64,000 bases of DNA. Origin: Isoetes taiwanensis (taxonomy: Eukaryota; Streptophyta; Lycopodiopsida; Isoetales; Isoetaceae). Of the stretch, positions 45,011 to 57,599 are shown piece by piece. The notes under the pieces were generated by a model. It was not told the origin of the DNA, made no database searches, and saw only the letters and a list, made by a program, of their open reading frames with translations. The stretch spans positions 1,890,718 through 1,954,717 of the forward strand of contig JAJEKV010000066.1 of NCBI GenBank assembly GCA_021234155.1. Direction: 5' to 3'. A program made the position numbers and the translations under genes. Numbering within the stretch: the first letter of the stretch is position 1; each line of letters begins with the position of its first letter.

Positions 45011-46060
45011 TGCACCTCCTAGATGGCGAACATCTTAAGAACAAGACTCTTAAGTCTAAATCTAGGCCAGTAATTATGGCAAGGCCGAGTAATTAGCAGC
45101 ACCAAAGGAACAAGAGTCAAGTTCGACATCAACTTCAAGCGGAGCGAAGTAGAGCGTCGGCACCAACTTATGTACATTGGCAAGTATGACCTCATAATAG
45201 GCATGGAATATTAAAGCCGGCTAAGTCAATAATTGATTATCATAAGCAAGAGATGTTTATCCTAGCACCAAAGGACAATTACCTTATAATTAAAGTTAAG
45301 GAAGTAATTTCAATCGTGTAACGCATCTCAGTGAAGCAATTACTAAGTGTGTCACGAGGAACGAGGTCATACATACTTAAGCTACAAGTCGTCGACCCCG
45401 ACCACAAGAGTAAGAAGGAAGATGCTACTTCAGAACAGTTGCCTCGGCCAATTTTTAAGTTAATCAAGAAGTCCCATGATCCAGACGAAATTTGAGAGCT
45501 TTTGCTCTATAGAGGCGTAGAGTCTGAAATCACTCTTTCTCTAGATACAGAGCCGATCAGCAAGGCTCTTTATAGAATCAGCACTTCCGAGCTAGCAGAG
45601 CTCAAGAAGCAGTTGTAGGAGTTGATCGACTTGGGGACTCTTTCGGCCAGAATGGAAGTCTAAAGATGCATATCAACCATTGGCAACTCAACAAGCAAAC
45701 GACGTAATAGATCAGTCCCAAGAAGCAAGATTCTTCTACAAAATCGACTTAAGTTCGGGCAATCATCAAATAAGGATGAAGGGGAAAGATAATTATAAGA
45801 CTCCTTCAGAACTCGGTATGGGCACTATGACTTCACAGTAATGCCCCTGAGTCTATGGAATGCTCCACCAACTTGTATGCATTTGAGGAACGACATCTTC
45901 GAAGATTTTCTTGGACGAGTTCGTCATCAATCTCTCTTCAAGAACATCGTGATCTACAGCAAATTAATGGTAGCCCAATTGAGAGAGGTCATGGAGATGC
46001 TAAGACGTCGCCACTTATTGGCAAGCTTTTGAAAGCATCAATTTGCAATGCCATCTCCAC
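45011..46060 (+). pseudogene. Protease flank and reverse transcriptase remnants of element C
   Basis: KSKSRPVIMARPSN (about 45050-45092) and AKSIIDYHKQEMFILAPKDN (about 45220-45280) match KSKPRPVVLASG and AKAIIDCGNRKVTLTAPNGK of element A. The RT region shows EPISKALYRISTSELAELKK (about 45550-45610) and YGHYDFTVMPLSLWNAPPT (about 45817-45875). The palm is broken where YxDD would be: the frame reads HRDLQQINGSPIERGH. Confidence 0.7.
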
Positions 46061-46900
46061 TTCAGCAAGCAAATTCAGCAAGAAGATAGAAGAAGCCATC
46101 TCCCCCAACATGGAGTTCAAGCACATATGGGCTAGTCTTTGCAAGTGTGCAAGGATGGATTACGAAAGAGAAACCTTCAAATATTTTAAAAAGGAAGGTA
46201 ATCTTTAATATCAAAGAACAACTATGCGTACTTAAAGCATCAGGATTAAGGGAAATCTTTCATGACACGCATAATAGCCCTACTTTCGGCCATGCAGAAT
46301 CTATAAAGGCTTACTTCAAGATTATAAGTAGCTACTTCTGGCCGGGCATGAAGAAGCAGATAGTCAGACATATCCAAGAATGTCAGTGGCGTCAGCAGAC
46401 AAAGGCAGAACAACTTCGAATTCCAGGAGTTTTGGAACCTTGGGCGGTGCCAGACGCCAAGTGGAAGTGGGAAGTCATCAACATGAATTTCATAGCGGGC
46501 TTTCCAAGGACAATAAGAAGCTTTGAAGCCTTGATGGTTGTGGTATATAACTTATCAAAAGGGCACATACTTGCCATGCTACACCATAGACACCGCTTTG
46601 GATCTAGATGTGTGGTCTACATAAGAGTTTTTTTTAGGCTGCATGGAATGCACAGTCGATTATCACCAATAGAGATTCAAAGTTCTTTAGCGACATTTAG
46701 CAAGACTTCTTCAACACGAGCCGCACCAATTTATGGATGAGTTTTGCTTATCATTTGCAGTCAAATGGGCAAATGGAACACACCAACAAAATTTGGGAGG
46801 ACATGTTGAGAAACTATGTTGGAACAGGCAATCCAAATGGGCCGATTACATCCACCTGGTCAATTACATACAATAATATGAAGCAAGAGTCATCGAAGTT
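46061..46900 (+). pseudogene. Integrase remnant of element C
   Basis: The frame 46147-46740 is open for 197 codons. It contains SPTFGHAESIKAYFKIISSY then FWPGMKKQIVRHIQECQWRQ, so the first zinc-ligand Cys is kept and the second is Arg. It continues with VINMNFIAGFPRTIRSFEAL, the integrase core start. Later frames are broken. Confidence 0.8.
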
Positions 46901-47099
46901 GTCTCCTCCATGATCAGTTACAGTTATCAATGCTTGACCCTAGTTATGTGGCATAATCTAGTGCCCAAGGTGGAAGTTCCTTAACAACGTCAGCAGATAT
47001 GTAGTAGCTTTTGGTAGAAGTGTGAGAATATCTTCAAACAGCATGGGCACATCTGAAGAGTCTAGCAGATAGACATAAAACTCCTCGAGAGTTTGTGCT

Positions 47100-47575
47100 G
47101 AGAGATAAAGTTTGGCTCAAGTCAAGGTGAAGCAAGCTAAGCTTCGCATAGGGAATTGCAAGAAGCTTTCCCCTAGGTGGACCGGCCCCTTTAAGATCTT
47201 GGAGAGGGTGGGCCCTCAGGCCTACAAGCTAGATCTCCCGGCGCACCTCAAGTCCACAAGGTCTTCCATGTGAGCTTATTGAAAAGGCACAACCCTAACC
47301 CTGATGAGGTTTTGGATACTCCAACTTTGTTGGAAATGACGGAGAATCAAGTTGAAATTGTGCCTGAATTGCTTCTTGATAAGTCATACAAGAAGACCAG
47401 AAGGTCTCAATTCCTCCAGTATTTGGTCAAGTGGAAGCACTTGCCCGTGGAAGATGCGACCTGGGTATTGAAGTAGGATTTGGAGAAGCAATACCCGGAC
47501 TTCATGAGGCAGTTTGATGGGCGGGTCGTTTCCGATCTTGTCGACGCCGACTTGCCGGGTGGTTAGCTTAGTGTG
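47100..47575 (+). pseudogene. Integrase C-terminus with chromodomain of element C
   Basis: A GPF/Y-like stretch [19 protein letters not shown] is followed by [20 protein letters not shown], then the chromodomain block TRRSQFLQYLVKWKHLPVED and ATWVLK (about 47398-47475). One stop follows TWVLK, then DLEKQYPDFMRQFDGRVVSD continues past it. The latter C-terminal extension is also seen in the stray fragment at 53370-53500. It is the counterpart of 7959-8270 in element A. Confidence 0.88.
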
Positions 47576-48395
47576 TTCTTAGTTAGCCTTAGTGCTGGCA
47601 TGTGTATTCTAGCTAGTAAAGTGCATGTGCCATAACCTTGGAACATGTAGGTGATGATGGGATATGCCCTAAGGCATTCTCTAGGCCAACACGCACCAAG
47701 AGGTGCGCATGACCAGTAGGGTCATGTGAGAGAGAAAGTGAGGCATGGTGGGCGATGATGGGACATCTGTCGGATGCTCTCTATGCCACGATGCGGGGCA
47801 CGCGCACCTGACCATAGGGGGGTCATGGTGAGGTTTAAGTGATCATTCGCGATGGTGGGATCGTGAGACGTTCCCTAGCTTGAAACCCTCGGGGCATGAT
47901 GCACTGGGGTGTACTCGATCTGGGCGATCGTGTACAAGGTAGCACTTGATCATGGGCGATGATAGGAGCATCTTAAATGTTCCTTAAGCTCAAATCCTTA
48001 TGGGGCCATGATCAGGTGCGAGGTAGTAGGGTAACCTTGAGATAGTAATTCGGCTCAAGGAGATAGGTAAGGGGGGTGGTCCCCTAAAACCACAATTATT
48101 AACTAAACTAACGTAATGTGCTACACGTGTAGGGCGAGCATAAGGGAGCACCGACGGGAGCGCATTACATGGAGGCGGGGAGCCATAATTTAGACTTAAA
48201 TTATGAACCCTAATAACTGTGTGATAATGTTTTGACTTACTATAGAATTATCCTTGTTAAGGCTATATAATTTTGTATAGGTATAAATATAGCATATACT
48301 ATATGTTAATTGAGTAATAGAAGTTGTATGCATGTTGTTTTGCAGGTGCATTGTAGCGTAATCACCTTAGCATAATGCTGAGGACACATTATCCT
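47576..48395 (+). other. Structured 3' UTR of element C
   Basis: Four units about 100 bp apart begin GATGATGGGA/GATGGTGGGA/GATGATAGGA near 47651, 47756, 47850 and 47956. Each contains a short inverted repeat, such as GGATATGCC...GGCATTCTC and GGAGCATCTTAAATGTTCC. No ORF. Matches the arrangement in element A at 8420-8800. Confidence 0.6.
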
Positions 48396-48408
48396 AAGGG
48401 GGGGAGAA
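48396..48408 (+). promoter_or_regulatory. Polypurine tract of element C
   Basis: AAGGGGGGGGAGAA-like purine run directly before TGTGACGTTCC. Confidence 0.85.
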
Positions 48409-50037
48409 TGTGACGTTCCACAAAAATATACGCTATAAATACGTATATTTCTGGACCCGTCACTATACAAGTCTACCCTTGTAGCCTTGTATACCTTAGG
48501 AAGTGGCAATGGGTGCACATCTAAGTTAAATGCTTAACTTAGATAACCTTAGGATAAGGCCCATTTCCACATGGCCTTATCCTATTGGGCAACCGCCACA
48601 CGGCCCCACCCCATTGGTGCCATGTGGCATCCCATGTGGACCCTAACTTATATTAGCCTAAACCCTAACCCTAGACCTTTTCCTGTCCCTAGCACCTTGG
48701 GAACCTTCTTCGCACTCGAAACTTCGTTTCGAGCACCGTTTACTGTGGCATAGCCTAGTGCAGCAGCCCCCGGAGTGTGGATTCGATCTTGGAGCGAGCG
48801 CAGCATCGACCACTTCGAAGACCATGGAGACGCCACGATTGGGAGGGAGTGCTTCTAGAACAGGTATGTGGAGTAGTGCTCTTAGTAGTTCATCTGGAAG
48901 TTAGCACTCCAAATGGGTTAGTATTTTGTATCTAGAGTAGAGCCATCCTAGAACCCTTGTTCAACATCTTGAACCCTAATCAAGGAACCCTAACTGTAAG
49001 TTACATACGTATGATTAGGTTAAGATGTTCTTATGATGATTATCATGATATGATGTTATGTGATGTTGGTTGATCATATTTGCTCCTCTTGTATTGGGAA
49101 GCGGGGTAGAGGCCTAGTAGCCATTACGTAGTATGCTCCTAGTTTAGACCTCTTAGTTCCTATTATTATTGCGGCATGTGCATAAGAGCCCACCGGGCTA
49201 TGGGGGCTATGATGTGACTCAGCACTACACAACGGGGCTAGAGGCAATACGGAGGGAGGATCCCTGTTGAGCGTGGCTACTGGGGATTCCATAGCGGGCT
49301 AGACCTATGGTCGGTCATCTTGTGTAGGCCGGGCATGGGTCTGACACCTCCTGGAGCAATGGTGTCGCCCTGCCTCTCAGGAGTTGCAAGTGTCGGCTTG
49401 GCTCTGTTTTGGGGGTTAAGTGGTACAATCGTGTGTCGCCAATGCGATTCTCTAGCCGCCCGTGGAACCTCTAGACCCCGGGAAGGGGAGATGCAATCCT
49501 TCCTGCCTCGACGGACCGGGGAGATGCAACCCAGAGTAGTCTCGATGGGTGATGCCGTGAGATTGAGTGTCCGGAACCCGATCTAGCTCATTCTGCAAAG
49601 TATGCACAGGAGGGGCGGATGGAGTGGTCAACCCTAGCCATTGTCTCATGCCAGCCCCTCGCCATTGCTATGACTCCTACCTGCTCTATCTTGAGGCCTA
49701 AGCCGATGTTCGACCTCCTTATGAGTCGGAGCCATGGGTAGGAGCTCTCACATTTTATGGCATATGTTTATCTTCTTTGCAGTTATGGATATGTGGATGG
49801 GCTACCCTTCGAGGTAGTATGATGTGTTGATATTGCTAGTTTTGACGTTGTTTATGCTTCGTGATAGGATAGGAGCCCATAGGGAAGGGCGCCGCGAAGA
49901 CACCTTAAGAACTCCCCTTCCGCACTAGGGATACCCTTTGAGTCTGGGATAGATCGAGGCCGCGGCGGTCGAAGGACCGGATGGGGGATTTCCCACGAAT
50001 GTACGACTGGCGCCCGTGATATTTAGTAGGGCGTCCG
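48409..50037 (+). repeat. 3' LTR of element C
   Basis: Starts TGTGACGTTCC and follows the 5' LTR to ATTTAGTAGGGCGTC at about 50037. The expected CACA end is degraded, so the exact border is uncertain by a few bases. Confidence 0.85.
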
Positions 50038-50089
50038 AATAAACAAGGAGACTTAGAAAGAAGTGCATTAAATACTTGTCCATAGGAGA

Positions 50090-50540
50090 TGTTCTTTGCA
50101 GAAAGACCAAAGAAGGTATACTTTTGAGATGTTTGAATGAAGCATAGGCGAAATTGGTGATAGAGAAGTGCCACAAAGGCATTTCTGGAGGGCATTTCTT
50201 TGCAGGACACTACTTAAAATTTATTAAGAGCAAGTTACTTTTGGCCGGCCCTTTTTTAAGATTACTTCACTGATGCTAAGACTTGATGCCAAACCTTTCA
50301 TTGGTCAAAGAATTTGGCACCATGTCTTTTTAAATGCTATTATATCACTAAATGGATTGAAGCTATATCTTTGCAAAATTGCCAATGATTTTATCACTGG
50401 CAAATTTCATTTTGTGAGAACATCTGCAATTGATTTGGTATAACTCATAAAATCCTTCGAAGATAGAGGCAACACCTTTATTAATGATACAATTGATCTC
50501 GGTCAAAGACTAAAAATCATCCCATCAAATATAGCAGCCT
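50090..50540 (+). pseudogene. Decayed Ty3-type integrase fragment
   Basis: HKGISGGHFFAGHYLKFIKS (about 50172-50231) then KLLLAGPFLR corresponds to the zinc domain of Athila/Tat-like integrases. CYYITKWIEAISLQNC (about 50337-50384) matches the core YxTKWxEA motif. EDRGNTFINDTI (about 50461-50496) matches the SDRGTHFxN second-Asp region, with Asp kept. It is an independent older element adjoining element C. Confidence 0.65.
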
Positions 50541-52460
50541 TTTTATCCGACTATATTTTATGTTTCTACTTCCATGTTCACTAGCATGATTATATGATTT
50601 TCACTTGATTACAAGTTGTACTTCTTATGCATTTAGCTCAGATTCTTTTGCCATTATCACCATTCACATGCTGCCATTCAGCCTCCCATTAACATGGCAG
50701 CTCTTAGTTTTTCAATATTTGTCATGTTCCCATCTAAACATTATTTTGACATTTTGATATTCATTCATCTGCGCATTTTTTTGGCCTACTCTGCCATGAT
50801 GAATGCGGCATCATCTTCATTTTCTTCCACCATCAACGTGTTGGTCGTATTATTCTGTACTAACAAAATTCGTGGCTGAGGGGACCAGCCAACTTTTTCT
50901 TTTGGGAATCATGTATTGCCAGGTTTTGGCAGCGTCTAAAACATTCTTAGCATTTATAGGTTGCAAGCATCAGAGTTCATTTTGAGGTTCCAATACTTTT
51001 GCAACAGCTAGAAAGTTGGAGATTACAATATCAGTTTTGCAGTTGTGCTCAAAGTTTTGGGAAGATTGACAAGTTGAAGACAAGGTTTAATAAACCCATG
51101 CTAATGTGAGGAATCTGCCTCTATCATTTGCCTCATTTTTCTCTACTCCCTTTGGTATTTCTCTATCCCATATGATCACTCCAACTTAAGCTAGAATTAT
51201 GTAAAGGTTGAAAATACTTAAGGTTTTGTAAAAATGTCATTTTTGCCACTTCATCATGTTTTTACCACCCCGATTCACATTTATTAGGCACAGGATATCT
51301 ACATGCAACTATAGGGGGTATTTTTGTATCATTTTTGTATATATTTCTTACCATTTTATTTTATTCTATTTTTTTATTTTTATTTTTTATTGATATACCA
51401 ACCACCCTATGTACACAGGTGGCATAAGTGAATTCCTCGATTTGCTATTACATTTGCAATTTTTTACCATCGCACATTTTTGCCACTCATAAAGCCTTTT
51501 TTTGGGGGGGCATGGAATAATTGAAGAGCTAAACTTAGCTATTTGGTGATTTTTTAGCCCATTTTCAATAAATGTTGGCTAGGGTAAATGAAAAAACTTG
51601 AGAAAAAAAGAATAATTTTAGCTTAACGTTTTTCCGCGCATGCACCAACATTCGATCTCTTTAGCCAAATGCTAGAAAGTAAGAGAGTGAAATTCTGTAT
51701 TGTTTAGCTAAACCATAGAAACTTCTAGAATGAATTTCGAGCTAGTTTAGCTAACATCATTCTAGTTCATAAGAAATACATGATTAATAATTTATTTTCT
51801 AGCACTAGCATCTATGGAATATGAGACCTAGACTTAAATAACTAGCATTATTTTAGAATGTTTTCACAAAAAGCAAATGGAAACAATTGAAAAAAAGTAT
51901 AGAAATTTTAGCTTAATACAATCCATTGACCACACTACTTGGGATGAATTTTGGGTTAATTTAGCTAAACCTTAGAAAGTATGAGAGGGAAAATCTGTAG
52001 AGTTTAGCTAAACCACATAAAGTTTGGGTATGAATCTCGGGCAAGTTTAGCTAAAGCCATTATAGCTAATACAAAATATGCGATTAGTAATTTATTCCCT
52101 GTGGGGGAGGGGGGGAAGAGAGAGGGGGCGCTAAATTGAAATTTAACATGGCTGAAGCAGTTTCACGTCCTTTGTCATTTTCTTAGTTATTGTTAAATTA
52201 TCAGGAATTTGCCTTCAGTCCCATGACATGGTTTTCATGACCATTTGACCCTATCATTGCTCTATCATCCAAAGTTCTAGGTATGTGGTATTTTGTGTCT
52301 TAATAGTTTTGTTTGTTCTTTCTATGACTAGCAATATGCTATCATCATTAAATGATTTCCTCTTTGTTGGCATGTTCTAGCATGTTAGAAATGTATGATT
52401 TCTGCTCCTTTCATAATTCTTAGTGAATGGAAAACCACAGTCCGAAAGCACATTAATAGA
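50541..52460. other. AT-rich DNA without recognisable gene
   Basis: Short ORFs only (50694-50879, 50803-50985), none with known motifs. Includes T-rich stretches at 51355-51400 and a purine tract GGGGGAGGGGGGGAAGAGAG at 52103-52122. Confidence 0.5.
51650..52105. repeat. Two-copy repeat rich in TTTAGCTAAAC
   Basis: Blocks at about 51660-51805 and 51957-52105 share GAAAGTA-GAGAG-GAAA-TCTGTA, GTTTAGCTAAACCA, GTTTAGCTAA and GATTA-TAATTTATT in the same order. TTTAGCTAAA is itself palindromic. Confidence 0.75.
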
Positions 52461-52462
52461 AA

Positions 52463-52490
52463 CTAGTAATGGTGCCCGGCGTTGCCGGGC
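52463..52490 (-). mobile_element. Helitron 3' terminus
   Basis: Read on the minus strand: a hairpin GCCCGG-CAACG-CCGGGC (52474-52490), eight bases later CTAG (52463-52466), next to a T. Hairpin plus CTAG flush with a T target base is the canonical Helitron 3' end. The element would extend toward higher coordinates. I did not find its 5' TC end. Confidence 0.6.
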
Positions 52491-53189
52491 TTTAGTGCTG
52501 GATTTATACAAAGATGAAGTGAGTGTTGTTTTTTTTTTGGTCATTTGGGGGTTCTCTATCGGTGTTTATTATACGGCTCTCTCTATATAGTTATCAAGTT
52601 GGACTCTCACTTTATAGCAAGGAGGAATACTGGGCTACCCTGAATTGTTTATTGAAACTGATATGGGCATTGTATGGTAGAAAATGTTGCTTCATTGTTG
52701 CATCCATCGTGTTACATATTGAATTTGCTAATGACGCCCATTAATATTTGACATAACTCAAGCGGTATAAGATATTCTTTTGAACCATGGAATAGCTGTC
52801 ATAATACATGGCTATCATACACAGATGTCCATTGCACAAAAGATGGATATGCATCCTTCACAAAAGACATCTCTATTTATTTTTTTATTTAGAGAATACT
52901 ACATATAGATGAATAGAGCCCATCCATTTCCAGATGGTGAAGAGTCATAACATGAGTGTAGCCACGTATCTTGAACAATGGTGAAATGTAAAAAATATTG
53001 TCAACCCTACATCAAGCCTGCAAGCCTATGGGAGCTACAGCAAAGGTCATCAACCCTACACTTTTCACTGACATTTGCAGTAACAACATTCATGAAAGAT
53101 GAAGTTTGCATGGGGCAATGCAAAAAGTCAGTTATAATAGCTGCATTTATTATTAAGAAAGTAATGGAAACTTAGGATGATCACTCATG

Positions 53190-53505
53190 CCTACACCTTT
53201 AGTTGCCTTTGGCGTGAAGGCTGGCATCCTCCCCGTATTTGGGCGTGAAGGATGGCATCCTTCCCGTGGTAGGCATTGACTAGAGGTGCTTTCCTATCAA
53301 TGCATGTCTGAATGACCTCTTATCTCTCAAGGTCGTCTACTTCCGTGGGACGGAAGTAGACTTTTTAATCTACCTTCCACTCATCTATCGGGTCGGTGTC
53401 GACTACTTCGATGACGAGCCGACCTTTCCATTGCTCCATGAGTTGTGGATACTGCTTCTCAAGGTCTATTTGTAGTGCCCACGTAGCATCTTCGAGGAAA
53501 AAGAA
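53190..53505 (-). pseudogene. Stray chromodomain-end fragment of the A/C family with hairpin-rich flank
   Basis: On the minus strand LEDATWALQIDLEKQYPQLM then EQWKGRLVIEVVDTD (about 53500-53395) matches EDATWVLK-stop-DLEKQYPDFMRQ in element C. Next to it are two perfect hairpins: GTCTACTTCCGT-GGG-ACGGAAGTAGAC (about 53334-53360) and GAAGGATG-G-CATCCTTC (about 53247-53263). Only this piece of the element is present. It might have been captured by the Helitron whose end lies at 52463. Confidence 0.65.
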
Positions 53506-56500
53506 AAACGTTGTTGATATAATGTAACTTTCTAGAGTACAGAGTATAGAATTTTGTACAAAGTATAGAGTCAAGAGCGCACAACACAGCCAAGAGCAAC
53601 TCTAAACAACTGCAACAAAAAAATGAAGCTAAATTTGGATTCCAAGCAAAGTTCTACTTCCTGAAATGTGTTTTATGCATACATACTGATATGAAGCTTG
53701 TTTAAAAACCTATCAACAGTATAACCATTCTGCTTTGAGTCTGTTGCCTACCTTTTGTCAAGTTCTTGTATTTGCATACACCATTTTTTACTTCTATTTA
53801 GAAATGTGATTCATGTAAATCATATTTTTCCATTGTCTAATGCATAGACAAATTTCAGCCCGTGAAAAGGATGTTGGCCTTGTATATTATATAAGGTCCA
53901 AACTCATTTGATTTCAAGTCTTGAAGATAGCACTAAACTTGCACTTCTATTTTCGAATATACCCATACATGTCACGAACTCAATAGAACTTTGGCTCTTC
54001 TTGCTATAGTCTATACAGTATATGAACCTGCAAGAATGCATGTTCCCTGAGGTCTGCATAGTTAATGTACTCAATCCCTCGGTTCAACTAAATAACAATA
54101 TGGCTATTCGTTTAGAAAGGAAGAAACTATTGGATGTGCTCATAACTATATACGTGACATTCGATGCCCATGACGTGAAGTTCTTTAAAATCATCAAGCA
54201 CTACCTCACAATGTGTGTTGACAACATGTTTGTAACATCTTGCACTGTCTCCTCTGAGTCTGCATAGCAAAGCTAGTTTAGATACATAAAAATAACTTTG
54301 ATTTCTTAGTCTACCACATCTATACCAATATACTGGGAAATAGACTTACATCTTATACCTTCTCACTTCCATCACGAATTAATAATAAGGCCTCAATTTG
54401 GATGCTTGTTGCATGGAGCTCTGCATTCTGGGCTATCCTTCAGCACAAAAGATTGCGCTGCATGCACACCAACAAAACTATTATTAGCCCATCATGACCA
54501 TGCATCTCAACTAAATTTGTGCAGTTAACTACGAATAATCACAACCAAATCAGCATAATTGCATGTAACTGAAATTGTGCTTATTAGAATCAAGTTTAAA
54601 CATCTGGGCTACAAATCAGAAGCAACATCACCCACCTTATAAGCTTTATTGACTTGCGGCTTGCAATTTCTAGAGAACACAACACACTTATAACCCTAAG
54701 AAGCTCAAGAACTTACTTTTTGAGGAAGCTGCAAAGGAAAGCGTACCAGGGCAATAAGGTTATGTCTTCAAAAGTTTCTGCAAGATCAATATTTAAAAGG
54801 GAGTGCAATTACAGATGGTTTTATTCATAACTTAACTTCTTCCAGCCGCGCTTATTGTTGTACTTGTTCACAACAGGACCATTACACAAAAACCCCAAAT
54901 GAATCCTGGATGCAAATATCTAAATAAGAATATTATTCTAAGAGCTTGTATGCTCAAGCTCTTCTGCAGGCTCACAAATAGACTAAGAAGCTAATATAGC
55001 TGGAGTTGAATGAGAAAATCCAGAGCGGAGATACCAATAAAAGAATAGAAGCAGCAAAAATGGAAGAATAGAACTAACGCAACGAATTAGGAAACTGAAC
55101 ACAAAACAACGGCAAAAAAAACATCCACATCATGGGCTTCAACAATGGCAGCATGAGCTCATCATCTAGGGGGGTAATATAATAATTACCTCTATTGTTA
55201 AGAGATTGTGTTGTTCTGCTACATGTCGCAAATGGAAAGAACAAATAATTGCCTGCTCGTCCTTCAAATAACATCACAAGTTTGCAAAGACATGCAGTCA
55301 TAAATACCTCCATGACTGAGGATATTGTCTCTCTAATTCCTCCTTTAGAGTTCGGATCCCAGGCAAAACATGTAGGATCTGAAACATTAAGTTAGAGATT
55401 TACCATGTTTCTCACTACCATCGGCGGATACAGGTATCCATGCAACATTTTGAGTAGTTAGCGAGAGAGATCCTTCTGCGAAAGGAATTTATCTTCACAT
55501 GCAAGAAAAAACAAATAGCATGAATATGTCTGTATCATTAATAATCTGATATGCTGTGTAAGCTGAAAGCACTAACCACATCCTTTGGAATATCATTTAT
55601 GCTTTTGCAAATGCAACTAAGCTTGCAATATTCCCTATTACATTAATCTAGAACTCATCATAAGAACGATCTGCAGACACTAAGCTGGAACACGTAAGAA
55701 CAGAGAGATATCTACCAAAGGTTTTAAAGTTATTGTGCTATTGGCTATGGGTCAGTATCTAACAACAATACAACAGGAAGTGGAAGAGTAGAAAACCCTT
55801 TACCAAATTATGCATCTCCAATCGTGGAAGTATACCTAGCCATCTACTTCTTAAACTATGCATCATAATAATAAGAAAGAGATCAAAGAAAAAGAATAAG
55901 CATCAAATAAGTAAGAATAAGAAATAGATGCCTATACGGCCTCCATCTAGATAGATTGCTTCAACAACAAATTAAATTTAAAGTTAAAAATGAAGCTTAT
56001 GATTCACCTGCAATAATGCTTGCAAAGCCTCGTTGCACATCTCTCTATAAGTTCCTAGAAATGCAAATACATCAAAGCCAAAGCCAGTTAAAACTTCAGA
56101 CCTGCATACTAATGTGCAGTAATGTGAAACAAATCTTCTGGCATAATTTGAAACATGTTTAGAGGACTTAAAGAGGAAGAAGAAAAAAAAACGGCAAAGA
56201 CGAAATCATCTGAGACAAAGAAGTTACCTCGGTAGCTCTGTAGTAGGCCAGAATTGTATTACTACGGAATCAAATCAATCCGGAAGTCATACCAGCAGAA
56301 GACAAAAATAGTTGGAGCTTGCATATCCTGTCCTGAGCAACCGTGGCACGCATGTGGAGAATAACCCAGGATTATAAATCCGGGACGGATAACCCAAAAC
56401 CGGAACCCAAAAACGCCAAATGATTATTTCTGAGTGGGCTTAGCTTGGAGCAAAACTCTAGTGCATTGGATCAACTGGAGCCAGCTAAAATCTATGCGAC

Positions 56501-57280
56501 ATGCAATTTGCAATCGTGGAGCAAGGCGGATGAGAATGCCCACTAAACCCAAAAACCCCTTCAAAATAATAGCACGAAAACTTGTCCCCATTTTTGAAGG
56601 ACGGAAATATTTCCCGGCCGCCGAAAACCACAAAATCTTAGGAAATCGGTTAAAAAAAAATTCCAAAAATATTTTCCACCATACCGGAAAATCCCAAATT
56701 AACAAAGTAGATAGAAACAGAAAGGCATTTTAACAAATACATCCAAAATACAAAGAAATACAAAGGCATTGTGAAAAGTTTCCCTTAGTTTTAAAGCATG
56801 AGACGTTAATGCATGACACGAGACCAATTCCTACCAAGCAGAAACTACTTTCGAATGGCTTGCAAGCATGGGGGACGTTTGTATGCAAGCAATATCTTGT
56901 AGGGCCACCATTTTTCTACCTAGGTCGGATTTGCACAAAACCTTTCTAGCCTCTGACCTCTGCCAAATGCATGTAGTGCTTCAAGCTTTCTTGGTGAATA
57001 CATAGGTGCTTTGGTTATTCTTCCAGAAATACTTCAAGCTTTCTATTGTTGTAGATTAGGATTGCAAATACTGTTACTTTTAGCATGACGATATAGTCAA
57101 GGAGCTTTAGTTCTTCATAAGAAAGTAGACTCTCAACCTATAAACTTGACTGGTCAGGTCTCTTGTGTGGATGAAAGTCTAGCAAGACAACTTCTTCATC
57201 TTTAATTCATCTGGATCTTTTTCTTTCTATTAATGAATGTCTAGCAAGACAACTTCTTCACCTTCAATTCAGCCTGGTCC
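53506..57280. other. Unassigned AT-rich DNA
   Basis: I see no gene I can support. Longest frames (54022-54267 plus, 55074-55313 minus, 56434-56733 plus) lack recognisable domains. Confidence 0.5.
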
Positions 57281-57289
57281 TTTCCTTTC

Positions 57290-57540
57290 ACCTTTGGTCT
57301 AGTGATAACACACTAGTTCCTTTGCAATGTGGTCTCGAGTTCGAGACTGCCCAGAATCGCACTCGGTACTGTTGGGGGTCAAATCCCAACAGACGCAACG
57401 TAAGGTGGTTGGAGGCAGGGCCCAACCGAGCAATGTAGTGTGGTGTGTGGTCACATGTCCAGTTGGATGCTGCCTAGTGGCGTGACGTTAAAACTACTAC
57501 TATCTATCTACTATCTATCTAACTACTATCTTTCTATACT
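57290..57540 (+). mobile_element. tRNA-derived SINE-like element, copy 1
   Basis: A-box-like TGGTCTAGTGATAA (about 57295) and B-box-like GAGTTCGAGACTGC (about 57349) with RNA polymerase III spacing. Then a body ending GTGGCGTGACGTTAAAAC, and a (CTATCT)n simple-repeat tail. Shares CACATGTCC...GATGCTGCCT-GTGGCGTGACGTTAAAA with copy 2 at 59655-59906. Confidence 0.65.
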
Positions 57541-57599
57541 TTTTAACACACCATTTTAGATTATGCCTCAAAAGGGGAAATGTTTGTCAAATCCTGCAA

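Larger units (their letters stand above)
34206..50037 (+). mobile_element. Element C: nearly complete chromovirus-type retrotransposon with H3-like ORF
   Basis: 5' LTR 34206-35880, tRNA-Met primer site, H3-like ORF 36111-36945, hairpin clusters, ORF2 remnant, gag-pol remnants, chromodomain near 47300-47475, structured 3' UTR, purine tract and 3' LTR 48409-50037. Total about 15.8 kb, including an insertion at about 37623-42240. The same order of parts as element A and matching protein blocks put both in one family. The two LTRs look far more alike than the internal coding regions look intact. This could mean mobilisation in trans of a dead copy, or LTR conversion. No clear target-site duplication: the outer end of the 3' LTR is degraded. 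Confidence 0.88.

Noticed and set aside
50694-50985. Small plus-strand ORFs as genes
   Set aside because: Short, overlapping, hydrophobic by AT-rich composition, without start context or homology clues.
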